A stretch of DNA of 64,000 bases, taken from positions 62,001-126,000 of the forward strand of contig NZ_JASSOT010000078.1 of the NCBI RefSeq assembly GCF_030238365.1, given 5' to 3'. Below are positions 17,222 through 26,066 of this stretch, one piece after another (positions within the stretch are counted from its first letter, which is position 1; every line of letters begins with the position of its first letter). Position numbers and translations under genes: made by a program. Origin of the DNA: Lelliottia wanjuensis. GTDB taxonomy: Bacteria > Pseudomonadota > Gammaproteobacteria > Enterobacterales > Enterobacteriaceae. The notes beneath the pieces are model-generated. The model saw only the letters and a program-made list of their open reading frames with translations. It had not been told where the DNA came from and did not search any database.

Positions 17222-19207
17222 TTAGAAACTGTAAGTCATGCCCACAGTGTAGCGACGTCCATCGAGTACCGTGTCGTAGGTATCGTAATCAATCTGCTTA
17301 TCGAGAACGTTATACACCCCGGCGGAAACCAGCAGGTTTTTGTTTGCGTTATAGCGCAGACCAACATCGACCTGAGTATAAGATGGCGTACCCTGAGACA
17401 TGGAGGTACGGCTCAGATACTCAGAGGTTTTGCCGCGAAGATTCAGACGGCTCCAGAAGCCAACATCTTGAGTGGCCTGCCAGTCCAGGGTGGTATTGAA
17501 CATATGCTTAGGCATTTTGTTCAGTGGCTTACCGGAGAACTGACCGCTCTTCTGCTCAGATTCGGTATAGGTGTAGTTGGCGGTCCAGTTCACGTCCTTC
17601 GTGATTTCCCAGCCGAAGGTCGATTCCACACCGCGCATGTTCGCTTTATCGACGTTGACGCGATCGCTGACGAAATCGTAGCTATGGTCGCCAATGGTGC
17701 AGGCAGGATCGGAGCTGCTGTTACAGCGACGAACTTCGGTGATTTTGTCTTTAAAATCGGTATTGAAGAGGGTCACACCGGCGTTGAGATTGTCGTTGTT
17801 GTCCCACAGCAGGCCGATCTCTTCGCTCAGGCTCTTCTCAGGTTTCAGGTCCGGGTTGCCGACGATGATGCCATCGAGGCGTCCGCCCCCGGTGACCTGG
17901 CCCCAGTTGGCGGAAGACTGACGCAGATCCGGCGCACGATAACCGGCAGACACGCCACCTTTCAGGGTCCACTGCTCGGCAAGATGCCACACACCGTAGC
18001 CGCGCGGTGTCCAGTTAGTCCCGTAGTTCTGGTCTTTATCCATACGCAGGCCGCCGGTGAGCGTAAAGCTCTCGGTCATGGACCACTCGTCTTCCGCAAA
18101 CAGCGCCCAGTTCCAGCGCGTCAGTTTACTCAGGCCATCTGCCGCTTCCAGCTGGTTACCGTTGTCACGCAATTTTTCATAGTGATACTGACCGCCCAGC
18201 GTCAGGGTATGGTCGCCCAGGAAGACCTGATTCTGGTTGTTAAAGGTCGTGTTGTAAGAGCGCATTTCACGATCGGGGTTATTGGTCTCTTCCTGCTGGA
18301 TGTAGCTGGTGGAGTTGAAACTGTCGTAATAACCGCTGTGCGTTAACGAGTAGGTGGTGTGCTCGTAGCGCGTTTCGCTTTTGGTATTCGGCGTACAGGT
18401 ATTTCCGCGGCAGGTCTCGGTAGCTTTAGACATCCCCGGCGTACTGTTTCGGTCCTGAAGTTCACGCGCATAGTCGAGATCGAAATCGTTTTTCTCGTCT
18501 GGCGTGAAGTTGAGGGTTACGCCGCCGTTGCGCATTTTCTGCTCGTTGAAACCGTTCTCGATTTTATCTTCGGCGCGGCGGGAGAGAAGCCCTGTGACTT
18601 TTGCACCGAGTAATCCGTCGATCAGCGGACCAGACGCGTAGGCGTTAGTCTGGAACAGATCGCCGGAGTCATTGTTTTCCTGGAAAGTGGCATCACCGTG
18701 CAGGGAGCCCGTCCAGCCCTTGGTGTTCGAGACTTTCTTGGTGATGACGTTGATAACGCCGCCCATAGCGTCTGAGCCATACAGCGAGGACATCGGCCCA
18801 CGGATGACTTCGATTCGCTCAATGGATTCGAGCGGCGGCAGCCAGCCCTGTTCGATCCCTGCGTTATCGCTGTTTGGACGGGTGCTGCGGGTGCTGATGC
18901 GCTTGCCGTTGACCAGGAAAAGCGTGTACTGAGAGGACATTCCGCGAATACTGATATCGCTGCTGCTGCCACCGCCGGTCACGACAACGCCCGGGACATC
19001 TTTCAGTGCATCGGTAACATCGCGATAGGCCTTATCTTCGATCTGCTGTTTAGAAATGACAGAGATCGAGGCCGGTGCGTTCTGAATTTTCTGCTCAAAA
19101 CCCGTGGCGGTGACGACAACGGTATCTTGATCGGCGGCGTGAACGAGCTGTGGTAAGGTCGCTGCGCAAACTGCGACAGCAAGAACCTTAAGGCGGGGTA
19201 TTGTCAT
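17222..19207 (-). CDS. cirA: CirA TonB-dependent catecholate siderophore receptor
   Basis: 661 residues (E. coli 663). A signal peptide (MTIPRLKVLAVAVC, cleaved after VHA) is followed by the TonB box DTVVVTA, an N-terminal plug domain (SVISKQQIEDKAYRD onwards) and a 22-strand barrel ending in aromatic Phe (YTVGMTYSF). It imports linear catecholate siderophore products and serves as colicin I receptor in E. coli. The frame is open 44 codons upstream, but the signal peptide fixes the start at 19207. A Fur-box-like dyad lies upstream. Confidence 0.96.
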   Translation of the reverse strand: MTIPRLKVLAVAVCAATLPQLVHAADQDTVVVTATGFEQKIQNAPASISVISKQQIEDKAYRDVTDALKDVPGVVVTGGGSSSDISIRGMSSQYTLFLVNGKRISTRSTRPNSDNAGIEQGWLPPLESIERIEVIRGPMSSLYGSDAMGGVINVITKKVSNTKGWTGSLHGDATFQENNDSGDLFQTNAYASGPLIDGLLGAKVTGLLSRRAEDKIENGFNEQKMRNGGVTLNFTPDEKNDFDLDYARELQDRNSTPGMSKATETCRGNTCTPNTKSETRYEHTTYSLTHSGYYDSFNSTSYIQQEETNNPDREMRSYNTTFNNQNQVFLGDHTLTLGGQYHYEKLRDNGNQLEAADGLSKLTRWNWALFAEDEWSMTESFTLTGGLRMDKDQNYGTNWTPRGYGVWHLAEQWTLKGGVSAGYRAPDLRQSSANWGQVTGGGRLDGIIVGNPDLKPEKSLSEEIGLLWDNNDNLNAGVTLFNTDFKDKITEVRRCNSSSDPACTIGDHSYDFVSDRVNVDKANMRGVESTFGWEITKDVNWTANYTYTESEQKSGQFSGKPLNKMPKHMFNTTLDWQATQDVGFWSRLNLRGKTSEYLSRTSMSQGTPSYTQVDVGLRYNANKNLLVSAGVYNVLDKQIDYDTYDTVLDGRRYTVGMTYSF

Positions 19208-19332
19208 TTGTACATTCCGTTTAAAATGAATAAAACTCCATCGGGATAACCCTGAGAACTGTATGTATTTGTCTTTTAAGAACTCTTTGTGATGGAGAAG
19301 AGTGAGGAATTGTACAAAAGAATGTTTATTTG

Positions 19333-19367
19333 TAAACACAAATGATAATTGAACTCATTTGTGTTTA
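19333..19367 (-). promoter_or_regulatory. Fur-box-like dyad upstream of cirA
   Basis: Perfect 13-bp arms (TAAACACAAATGA and its complement) surround a 9-nt centre. The left half contains GATAAT in a Fur-like context (about 11 of 19 positions match the classical Fur consensus by eye). It lies 126-160 bp before the cirA ATG, so iron-dependent repression is expected. Confidence 0.6.
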
Positions 19368-19420
19368 TGGTCTTGAAGGGTAAAGTGCCGAAATTTCAGT
19401 GGGATAAAGAGATGTAAAGA

Positions 19421-19439
19421 TGGAGGGCTTTCGCCCTCC
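19421..19439 (-). terminator. Terminator-like hairpin after yeiG
   Basis: GGAGGGC/GCCCTCC stem with a four-base loop (GAAA on the minus strand), immediately past the yeiG stop and followed on the minus strand by a modest T-rich stretch. Confidence 0.65.
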
Positions 19440-19443
19440 TGTT

Positions 19444-20283
19444 TCATTTAGCGAACAAATGCTCCGCGTGGAAGCGGAGATGGTCCTCTATCCAGGACGC
19501 AATGAAATAGTAACTGTGGTCATGACCTTCCTGAATGCGCAGGGTCAGCGGCCAGCTTTTTAGCCGCGCCACTTCCGCCAGTACGGCGGGCTGCAGCTGA
19601 TTCGCCAGGAACTGATCCGCATCACCCTGATCGATTAGGGTCGGGATGGCGTCTTGCGACTGGCTGGCCTGCATCAGCGCACAGCTGTCCCACTCCTGCC
19701 AGGTGGATTCATCGTTGCCCAGATAGTTCGAAAACGCTTTCTGCCCCCACGGCACCTGCGTCGGGTTTACGATAGGCGCAAACGCGGAGACGCTGGTGAA
19801 CGTCCCAGGATTTTTCAGCGCCAGAATCAACGCCCCGTGGCCGCCCATGGAGTGTCCGCTGATCGCCGCGCGATCGCTCACGGCAAACTGCGCTTTGATA
19901 AGAGTGGGCAGTTCTTCGCGGATATAATCGTACATCCGGTAGTGGCTGGCCCATGGCTCCTGGGTGGCATTCAGGTAGAAACCCGCACCTTTACCGAGAT
20001 CGTATCCGGCATCGTCCGCGACATCATCGCCGCGCGGGCTGGTGTCAGGCATCACCAGCGCAATGCCTAACTCAGCGGCAACGCGCTGTGCGCCCGCTTT
20101 GGTGGTGAAGTTTTCGTCGTTGCAGGTCAGGCCGGAAAGCCAGTACAGCACCGGCGGTTTAACGTTATCTGCCGTCGGCGGCAGAAAAATGCTGAAGGTC
20201 ATAGTGCAGTTCAGAGTGTTGGAGTCGTGGCGCCAGCGCTGCTGCCGACCTTCAAAACAACGGTGCTCTTCGAGCAGTTCCAT
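19444..20283 (-). CDS. yeiG: YeiG S-formylglutathione hydrolase
   Basis: 279 residues, alpha/beta hydrolase of the esterase D family. It hydrolyses S-formylglutathione to formate and glutathione in formaldehyde detoxification. The nucleophile elbow SGHSMGGHGA, an acid in DQGDADQFL and the catalytic His in EGHDHSYYF are visible. Start at 20283, ten codons inside the longest frame, because MELLEEHRCFEGRQQRW matches the E. coli N-terminus and AGGAGCC lies upstream. No frmA is nearby. Confidence 0.94.
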   Translation of the reverse strand: MELLEEHRCFEGRQQRWRHDSNTLNCTMTFSIFLPPTADNVKPPVLYWLSGLTCNDENFTTKAGAQRVAAELGIALVMPDTSPRGDDVADDAGYDLGKGAGFYLNATQEPWASHYRMYDYIREELPTLIKAQFAVSDRAAISGHSMGGHGALILALKNPGTFTSVSAFAPIVNPTQVPWGQKAFSNYLGNDESTWQEWDSCALMQASQSQDAIPTLIDQGDADQFLANQLQPAVLAEVARLKSWPLTLRIQEGHDHSYYFIASWIEDHLRFHAEHLFAK

Positions 20284-20420
20284 GCAAGGCTCCTGATAAG
20301 TATTGATATTCACTCAATCCATAATACAGATTATTCATTCACCTGTGAGCAACTTTCACTTCCGCATTAAGTCGAGATGTTGCATCATGAATTAACTAAA
20401 TTTTAACAATCGGGGCGATC

Positions 20421-21569
20421 ATGGCGCTGCGTATCGCGCTCAGCGGATTTGTGGTTTTAGTGGTGGCGATGGGGATAGGGCGCTTTGCTTTTACCCCTCA
20501 GGTTCCGCTGATGATTGCGGCCGGGCAACTGACGCTGACCAGCGCCGGACTGGTGGCCGCCATGAACTATCTGGGCTATTTAGTCGGCGCGTGGGATGCC
20601 ATGCGCGCGCACCGGTTTGTTGAAGGGCGTTTGTACCTCGGGATTTTCGGCGGGGTGGCGCTGACGCTGCTGTCAGCTGTCGCGGATAACGCCGTTGTTC
20701 ACGGCCTGATCCGCTTCGTCATTGGCTGCATGAGCGGCTGGTCGATGGTGCTGATCGCGGCGTGGACCAACGAACGTCTGGCTCATTTCGGTAAGCCGGG
20801 GCTGAGCGCCGCGGTGTTCGCCGGGCCGGGGGCGGGGATTGCCTTAAGCGGCCTGCTGGCGGTCTATATTCAGGCGCGCTCGCTCTCCGCCGGTGCGGCG
20901 TGGCAGATTTACGGCGTGCTGGCGTTGATTTTGATTGTGCTGGTGGCGCGCTATCTCCCGCGCGGCGGGCAGTTGCATCGCCCCGGGACCGCGCCGGAGC
21001 CGCTGGTGCTGACCACCGATCTACGTCGTCTGGTCTGGAGCTACAGCCTCGCCGGTTTTGGCTACATTTTGCCGGCGACCTTTTTATCGCAAATGGCCGC
21101 GGTACGCTTTCCCGGCAGCCTGTTTGCGCAGTTTGTCTGGCCGGTGTTTGGTGCGGCGTCCGTCGCCGGGATTGCGCTGAGTATCGCATTGCGTCACGTC
21201 TCGACCTCGAACCGTCGCCTGTCGATGGTCCTGTGGTTGCAGGGGCTGGGTGTGTTTGCCGCCTGGCTGATGCCGGGAATCGGTGGCCTGGTGACCGGCG
21301 CGCTGCTGGTCGGCGGCGGGTTCCTGTGCGCCGTTCAGCTGTCGCTGCTGTGCGGGCGTGAACTGGCGCCGAATCACACGCGCTACATGGCCGGATTACT
21401 GACCACCGGGTATGCGCTGGGCCAATTAGTGGGTCCGGTGACGTCAGCGTTATCGACGTGGCTGACCCATCAGCTTGAACCGGCGCTGGGCCTGGCGGGC
21501 GTGGCGCTGTTCGTCGGCGGGTGGCTGGTCTGGGATCGTCAGGCCGAAAGGCTGCAACAATTGCAATAA
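20421..21569 (+). CDS. YbfB/YjiJ-family MFS transporter
   Basis: 382 residues with about 12 hydrophobic segments. The N-terminus (GIGRFAFTPQVPLM) and the C-terminal GYALGQLVGP segment are typical of the YbfB/YjiJ-type MFS family, whose substrates are unknown. E. coli has no gene here between yeiG and folE, so this is a lineage-specific insertion. It has no partner genes that suggest a substrate. The GC-rich codon use resembles its neighbours, giving no sign of recent foreign origin. Confidence 0.8.
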   Translation: MALRIALSGFVVLVVAMGIGRFAFTPQVPLMIAAGQLTLTSAGLVAAMNYLGYLVGAWDAMRAHRFVEGRLYLGIFGGVALTLLSAVADNAVVHGLIRFVIGCMSGWSMVLIAAWTNERLAHFGKPGLSAAVFAGPGAGIALSGLLAVYIQARSLSAGAAWQIYGVLALILIVLVARYLPRGGQLHRPGTAPEPLVLTTDLRRLVWSYSLAGFGYILPATFLSQMAAVRFPGSLFAQFVWPVFGAASVAGIALSIALRHVSTSNRRLSMVLWLQGLGVFAAWLMPGIGGLVTGALLVGGGFLCAVQLSLLCGRELAPNHTRYMAGLLTTGYALGQLVGPVTSALSTWLTHQLEPALGLAGVALFVGGWLVWDRQAERLQQLQ

Positions 21570-21673
21570 TTATCGCCGTGAATACTGGATTATGTGCGTC
21601 ACCTCACGCACAATGAGCGCACACTTTTGCTTCAAAGAGGGCAAAAGGCAGCCACACCTGCAGGAGAAAAATA

Positions 21674-22342
21674 ATGCCATCACTCAGTAAAGAAGCCGCT
21701 CTCGTTCACGAAGCGCTGGTTGCGCGTGGTCTCGAAACCCCGCTGCGCCCGCCCGTTAATGAACTGGACAAAGAAACACGCAAACGTCTTATTTCCGGGC
21801 ACATGACCGAGATCATGCAGTTGCTGAATCTCGATCTGAGCGATGACAGCCTGATGGAAACGCCGAATCGCATTGCAAAAATGTATGTCGATGAGATTTT
21901 CTCCGGCCTGGATTACGCCAACTTCCCAAAAATCACCGTCATCGAAAACAAGATGAAGGTGGATGAAATGGTGACCGTGCGCGATATCACCCTGACCAGC
22001 ACCTGCGAACACCACTTCGTGACCATCGACGGGAAAGCCACCGTGGCCTATATCCCGAAAGATACGGTGATTGGTCTGTCGAAGATCAACCGCATCGTGC
22101 AGTTCTTCGCCCAGCGTCCGCAGGTGCAGGAACGTCTGACCCAGCAGATCCTGACGGCGCTGCAAACGCTGCTGGGCACCAACAATGTGGCTGTATCTAT
22201 TGATGCCGTCCATTATTGCGTGAAAGCGCGTGGCGTTCGCGATGCGACCAGCGCGACCACCACCACCTCGCTGGGTGGACTGTTCAAGTCCAGCCAGAAC
22301 ACTCGCCAGGAGTTTCTGCGCGCCGTGCGTCACCACAACTAA
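21674..22342 (+). CDS. folE: FolE GTP cyclohydrolase I
   Basis: 222 residues, as in E. coli. It makes 7,8-dihydroneopterin triphosphate from GTP, the first step of folate and queuosine-type pteridine synthesis. Zinc and active-site motifs include TSTCEHHFV, IGLSKINRIV, QERLTQQI and a later Cys in AVHYCVKARG. AGGAG precedes the ATG. yeiB follows after 16 bp, probably in the same transcript. Confidence 0.97.
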   Translation: MPSLSKEAALVHEALVARGLETPLRPPVNELDKETRKRLISGHMTEIMQLLNLDLSDDSLMETPNRIAKMYVDEIFSGLDYANFPKITVIENKMKVDEMVTVRDITLTSTCEHHFVTIDGKATVAYIPKDTVIGLSKINRIVQFFAQRPQVQERLTQQILTALQTLLGTNNVAVSIDAVHYCVKARGVRDATSATTTTSLGGLFKSSQNTRQEFLRAVRHHN

Positions 22343-22358
22343 TCACAGGGCAGGATAA

Positions 22359-23516
22359 ATGGAGCGTAATGTCACGCTGGATTTTGTACGTGGCGTGGCC
22401 ATTCTCGGTATCCTGCTGCTGAATATCGCCGCCTTTGGTCTGCCCAAGGCGGCGTATCTCAATCCTGCCTGGTATGGCGAGATCACCCGCAGCGACGCCT
22501 GGACCTGGGCGATCCTCGACCTTTTCGCACAGGTTAAATTCCTCACCCTCTTTGCACTCCTCTTCGGCGCAGGGCTACAGCTGCTGCTCAAACGCGGCAA
22601 GCGCTGGATCCAGTCGCGCCTGACGCTGCTGGTGCTGCTCGGTTTTATCCACGGTCTCTTTTTCTGGGACGGCGATATTCTGCTGGCTTATGGATTAGTC
22701 GGCCTGATTTGCTGGCGCATGATCCGCGACGCGCACGACGTGAAAAACCTGTTTAACACCGGCGTCATTCTGTATCTCATTGGTATCGGTGTGCTGGTGC
22801 TGCTGGGGATGATCTCCGGCGGGGCAACCAACCGTTCGTGGATACCGGATGCGGCGAACCTGCAGTATGAGCAGTTCTGGAAGCTCAAAGGCGGCGTTGA
22901 AGCCATCAGCAATCGCGCCGATATGCTCGGCGATAACCTGATTGCGCTCGGCGCGCAGTACGGCTGGCAGCTGGCAGGAATGATGCTGATGGGCGCGGCC
23001 CTGATGCGCACCGGCTGGCTGAAAGGGGAGTTTAGTCTCGCCCATTACCGCCGCACGGGCGTGATTCTGGTGCTGGTGGGGGTGATCATTAATCTTCCCG
23101 CCGTCGTCGCGCAGTGGGTGCTGGACTGGGACTACCGCTGGTGTGCGTTCCTGTTACAGGCCCCGCGTGAGCTGGGCGCACCGTTCCAGACCATCGGCTA
23201 CGCAGCGCTGATTTATGGCTTCTGGCCGCAGCTCGCGCGCTTCAGGCTGGTGGCTGCCGTGGCCTGCGTTGGGCGCATGGCGCTGAGCAATTACCTGCTG
23301 CAAACCCTGATCTGCACCACGCTTTTCTATCGGTTCGGCCTGTTTATGAAATTCGACCGACTCCAGCTGCTGGCGTTTGTTATTCCGGTCTGGGCAGTGA
23401 ACATGGTGTTTTCCGTCATCTGGCTGCGCTTTTTCCGTCAGGGACCGCTGGAATGGCTGTGGCGTCAATTAACCGCACGTGCTGCAGGTGTATCATTGAG
23501 TAATACATCCAGATAA
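22359..23516 (+). CDS. yeiB: YeiB, DUF418 inner-membrane protein
   Basis: 385 residues with about ten hydrophobic segments, an N-terminal DFVRGVAILGILLLN motif typical of the HgmX/DUF418-like heparan-N-acetyltransferase-related membrane family, and a C-terminal DUF418 region with GRMALSNYLLQT. Function is unknown. Linked to folE as in E. coli. Confidence 0.9.
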   Translation: MERNVTLDFVRGVAILGILLLNIAAFGLPKAAYLNPAWYGEITRSDAWTWAILDLFAQVKFLTLFALLFGAGLQLLLKRGKRWIQSRLTLLVLLGFIHGLFFWDGDILLAYGLVGLICWRMIRDAHDVKNLFNTGVILYLIGIGVLVLLGMISGGATNRSWIPDAANLQYEQFWKLKGGVEAISNRADMLGDNLIALGAQYGWQLAGMMLMGAALMRTGWLKGEFSLAHYRRTGVILVLVGVIINLPAVVAQWVLDWDYRWCAFLLQAPRELGAPFQTIGYAALIYGFWPQLARFRLVAAVACVGRMALSNYLLQTLICTTLFYRFGLFMKFDRLQLLAFVIPVWAVNMVFSVIWLRFFRQGPLEWLWRQLTARAAGVSLSNTSR

Positions 23517-23545
23517 CGATCTGGATCACAATCATTAACAAAACG

Positions 23546-23581
23546 GATGTAAACGTTTTCATCTGTGTGACCTTCTTCACG
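23546..23581 (+). promoter_or_regulatory. galS promoter: GalS/GalR operator and CRP site
   Basis: An 18-bp GalS/GalR-type operator (GATGTAAACGTTTTCATC, 23546-23563) is followed by a near-perfect CRP site TGTGA-CCTTCT-TCACG (23566-23581). A CAGAAT -10 at 23603-23608 would put the start about 41 bp from the CRP centre, a class II arrangement. This fits autogenous repression and cAMP activation of galS. Confidence 0.85.
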
Positions 23582-23671
23582 TAGTCCCCTCTTCGTCACT
23601 GCCAGAATAGCCTCCTTGCTAAACACAGGGGGTGTCTGTGAGTTGCTGCAATCCATTTAAGGATGGTGAAT

Positions 23672-24694
23672 ATGATCACCATTCGTGACGTAGCCCGCAT
23701 CGCGGGTGTTTCTGTTGCTACCGTCTCACGCGTGCTGAACAACAGCGCGCTGGTCAGCCCTGAAACGCGTGAAACCGTGATGAAAGCGGTGACGCAGCTT
23801 GGCTATCGGCCCAACGCCAATGCGCAGGCGCTCGCCACCCAGGTGAGCGACACCATCGGCGTGGTGGTGATGGATGTGTCGGATGCCTTCTTTGGCGCGC
23901 TGGTGAAAGCCGTGGACGTTGTCGCCCAGCAGCACCACAAATATGTGCTGATCGGTAACAGCTATCACGAGGCTGAAAAAGAGCGTCATGCCATTGAGGT
24001 GCTGATTCGCCAGCGATGTAACGCCCTGATTGTCCACTCAAAAGCTCTCAGCGATGAAGAGCTGGCCGGGTTTATGGATCAGATCCCCGGTATGGTTCTG
24101 ATTAACCGCGTGGTGCCGGGCTACGCCCATCGCTGCGTGACGCTGGATAACGTCAGCGGGGCGATGATGGCGACGCGCATGCTGCTCAATAACGGCCATC
24201 AGCGCATCGGCTATCTCGCCTCCAGTCACCATATTGAAGATGACGATATGCGTCGGGAAGGGTGGCAAAACGCCCTGAAAGAGGCCGGGATTGTGCCGTC
24301 CGACAGCTGGATTGGCACCGGATCGCCGGACATGCCGGGAGGGGAGGCCGCAATGGTCGAGCTACTCGGGCGTAACCTGCAGCTGACCGCCGTCTTTGCC
24401 TACAACGACAGCATGGCCGCCGGGGCGCTGACCGCGCTGAAAGACAACGGCATTGCGGTGCCGCAGCATCTGTCATTGATTGGTTTTGATGATATTCCGA
24501 TAGCCCGTTACACGGATCCGCAGCTTACCACCGTGCGTTACCCGATTGCGTCAATGGCCCGACTGGCGACGGAGCTGGCGTTACAGGGGGCCGCAGGGCA
24601 GCAGGATGTGAGCGCAACACACTGTTTCATGCCGACTTTAGTGCGTCGTCATTCAGTGGCTGTTAAGCAAATTGTGGCTCCGATCACTAACTGA
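23672..24694 (+). CDS. galS: GalS galactose repressor (isorepressor)
   Basis: 340 residues, LacI/GalR family. The N-terminal HTH and hinge (TIRDVARIAGVSVATVSRVLNN) are followed by a periplasmic-binding-type sugar domain. It represses mglBAC and other galactose genes and is induced by galactose. The ATG at 23672 matches the E. coli N-terminus (MITIRDVAR) and has AGGA 8 nt upstream; an in-frame ATG 9 nt earlier is less likely. It precedes mglBAC as in E. coli. Confidence 0.96.
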   Translation: MITIRDVARIAGVSVATVSRVLNNSALVSPETRETVMKAVTQLGYRPNANAQALATQVSDTIGVVVMDVSDAFFGALVKAVDVVAQQHHKYVLIGNSYHEAEKERHAIEVLIRQRCNALIVHSKALSDEELAGFMDQIPGMVLINRVVPGYAHRCVTLDNVSGAMMATRMLLNNGHQRIGYLASSHHIEDDDMRREGWQNALKEAGIVPSDSWIGTGSPDMPGGEAAMVELLGRNLQLTAVFAYNDSMAAGALTALKDNGIAVPQHLSLIGFDDIPIARYTDPQLTTVRYPIASMARLATELALQGAAGQQDVSATHCFMPTLVRRHSVAVKQIVAPITN

Positions 24695-24705
24695 TTACAT
24701 CGGGC

Positions 24706-24767
24706 GATGTAACCGTTTTCAATCTGTGAGTAAATTCACAGTATCTTAACAAGCCGCTGACTATGAT
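24706..24767 (+). promoter_or_regulatory. mglBAC promoter: GalS operator, perfect CRP site, -10
   Basis: Operator GATGTAACCGTTTTCAAT (24706-24723), perfect CRP palindrome TGTGA-GTAAAT-TCACA (24725-24740) and -10 TATGAT (24762-24767). The predicted start near 24774 is 41.5 bp from the CRP centre, the classic class II position. No good -35 is present, as expected for a CRP-dependent promoter. The remaining leader to 24989 contains no recognised element. Confidence 0.9.
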
Positions 24768-24989
24768 GTCAGCGTTTTAGGAGCTGAAACGCTATGTAAC
24801 GGTGATTAATCACTTTCACTATAGCTAAAGTGCCCCAAACGACAAATAAAACGCATTACTGGAGCGTTACCGAACACGGAAGATAGAAATTTTATAAGTG
24901 AACTTCGGCTGTCAGTAACGTTTTGTTAACACCTGCCCGCCGACCGTTATTCACAAGAACTACCCTGCATAAAAAAAACCGGAGATACC

Positions 24990-25988
24990 ATGAATAAGAA
25001 GGTGTTGACTCTGTCTGCTGTTATGGCAAGCATGCTTTTTGGTGCGGCTGCGCACGCTGCGGATACCCGTATTGGTGTGACAATCTATAAATACGACGAC
25101 AACTTTATGTCTGTTGTGCGTAAAGCGATCGAGAAAGATGCTAAAGCAGCGCCAGACGTTCAGCTGCTGATGAATGACTCCCAGAACGACCAGTCCAAAC
25201 AGAACGACCAGATCGACGTTCTGCTGGCGAAAGGCGTGAAAGCACTGGCTATCAACCTGGTTGACCCAGCGGCAGCAGGTACCGTGATTGAGAAAGCGCG
25301 CGGCCAGAATGTGCCAATCGTCTTCTTCAACAAAGAGCCTTCCCGCAAAGCGCTGGACAGCTATGACAAAGCCTTCTACGTCGGTACTGACTCTAAAGAG
25401 TCCGGTATTATTCAGGGCGATCTGATCGCGAAACACTGGGCAGCGAACCCGAACTGGGACCTGAACAAAGACGGTCAAATTCAGTTCGTGCTGCTGAAAG
25501 GCGAGCCGGGCCATCCGGATGCTGAAGCACGTACTACTTATGTTATCAAAGAGCTGAACGACAAAGGTCTGAAAACTCAGCAGCTGGCGTTAGACACCGC
25601 AATGTGGGATACCGCTCAGGCGAAAGATAAGATGGACGCGTGGCTGTCTGGCCCGAACGCTAACAAAATCGAAGTGGTTATTGCCAACAACGATGCGATG
25701 GCAATGGGTGCGGTTGAAGCGCTGAAAGCACACAACAAATCTTCTATTCCGGTCTTCGGCGTGGATGCACTGCCAGAAGCGCTGGCCCTGGTGAAATCTG
25801 GCGCAATGGCCGGTACCGTGCTGAACGATGCCAACAACCAGGCTAAAGCCACCTTCGATCTGGCGAAAAACCTGGCCGACGGCAAAGGTGCGGCTGATGG
25901 CACTACCTGGAAAATCGAGAACAAAATTGTTCGCGTACCTTACGTGGGCGTAGACCAGTCAAACCTGGCTGAGTTTATCGGTAAATAA
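24990..25988 (+). CDS. mglB: MglB galactose/glucose-binding protein
   Basis: 332 residues, periplasmic. The signal peptide is cleaved after AAHA, leaving ADTRIGVTIYKYDDNFM. The EF-hand-like calcium loop DLNKDGQIQ is present in the C-lobe. It feeds galactose and glucose to MglAC and signals to the Trg chemoreceptor. A stem-loop between mglB and mglA probably keeps mglB mRNA most abundant. Confidence 0.98.
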   Translation: MNKKVLTLSAVMASMLFGAAAHAADTRIGVTIYKYDDNFMSVVRKAIEKDAKAAPDVQLLMNDSQNDQSKQNDQIDVLLAKGVKALAINLVDPAAAGTVIEKARGQNVPIVFFNKEPSRKALDSYDKAFYVGTDSKESGIIQGDLIAKHWAANPNWDLNKDGQIQFVLLKGEPGHPDAEARTTYVIKELNDKGLKTQQLALDTAMWDTAQAKDKMDAWLSGPNANKIEVVIANNDAMAMGAVEALKAHNKSSIPVFGVDALPEALALVKSGAMAGTVLNDANNQAKATFDLAKNLADGKGAADGTTWKIENKIVRVPYVGVDQSNLAEFIGK

Positions 25989-26008
25989 GTTTATTGCCTG
26001 TTCTCACA

Positions 26009-26032
26009 GGGCGCAATTCGTTGCGCCCTTTT
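26009..26032 (+). terminator. Intra-operon hairpin after mglB
   Basis: GGGCGCAA/TTGCGCCC stem closed by TTCG (26009-26028), then TTTT. It probably acts as partial terminator and 3' stabiliser, explaining excess binding protein over MglAC. Confidence 0.8.
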
Positions 26033-26066
26033 ATAACGCGATATGCGAGGCCGTCAAGGTATAATT

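Noticed and set aside
23465..23656. 63-codon minus-strand frame covering the galS promoter and the end of yeiB
   Set aside because: It lies antisense to operator and CRP sites and to the last codons of yeiB, has no good ribosome-binding site, and resembles no protein I know.
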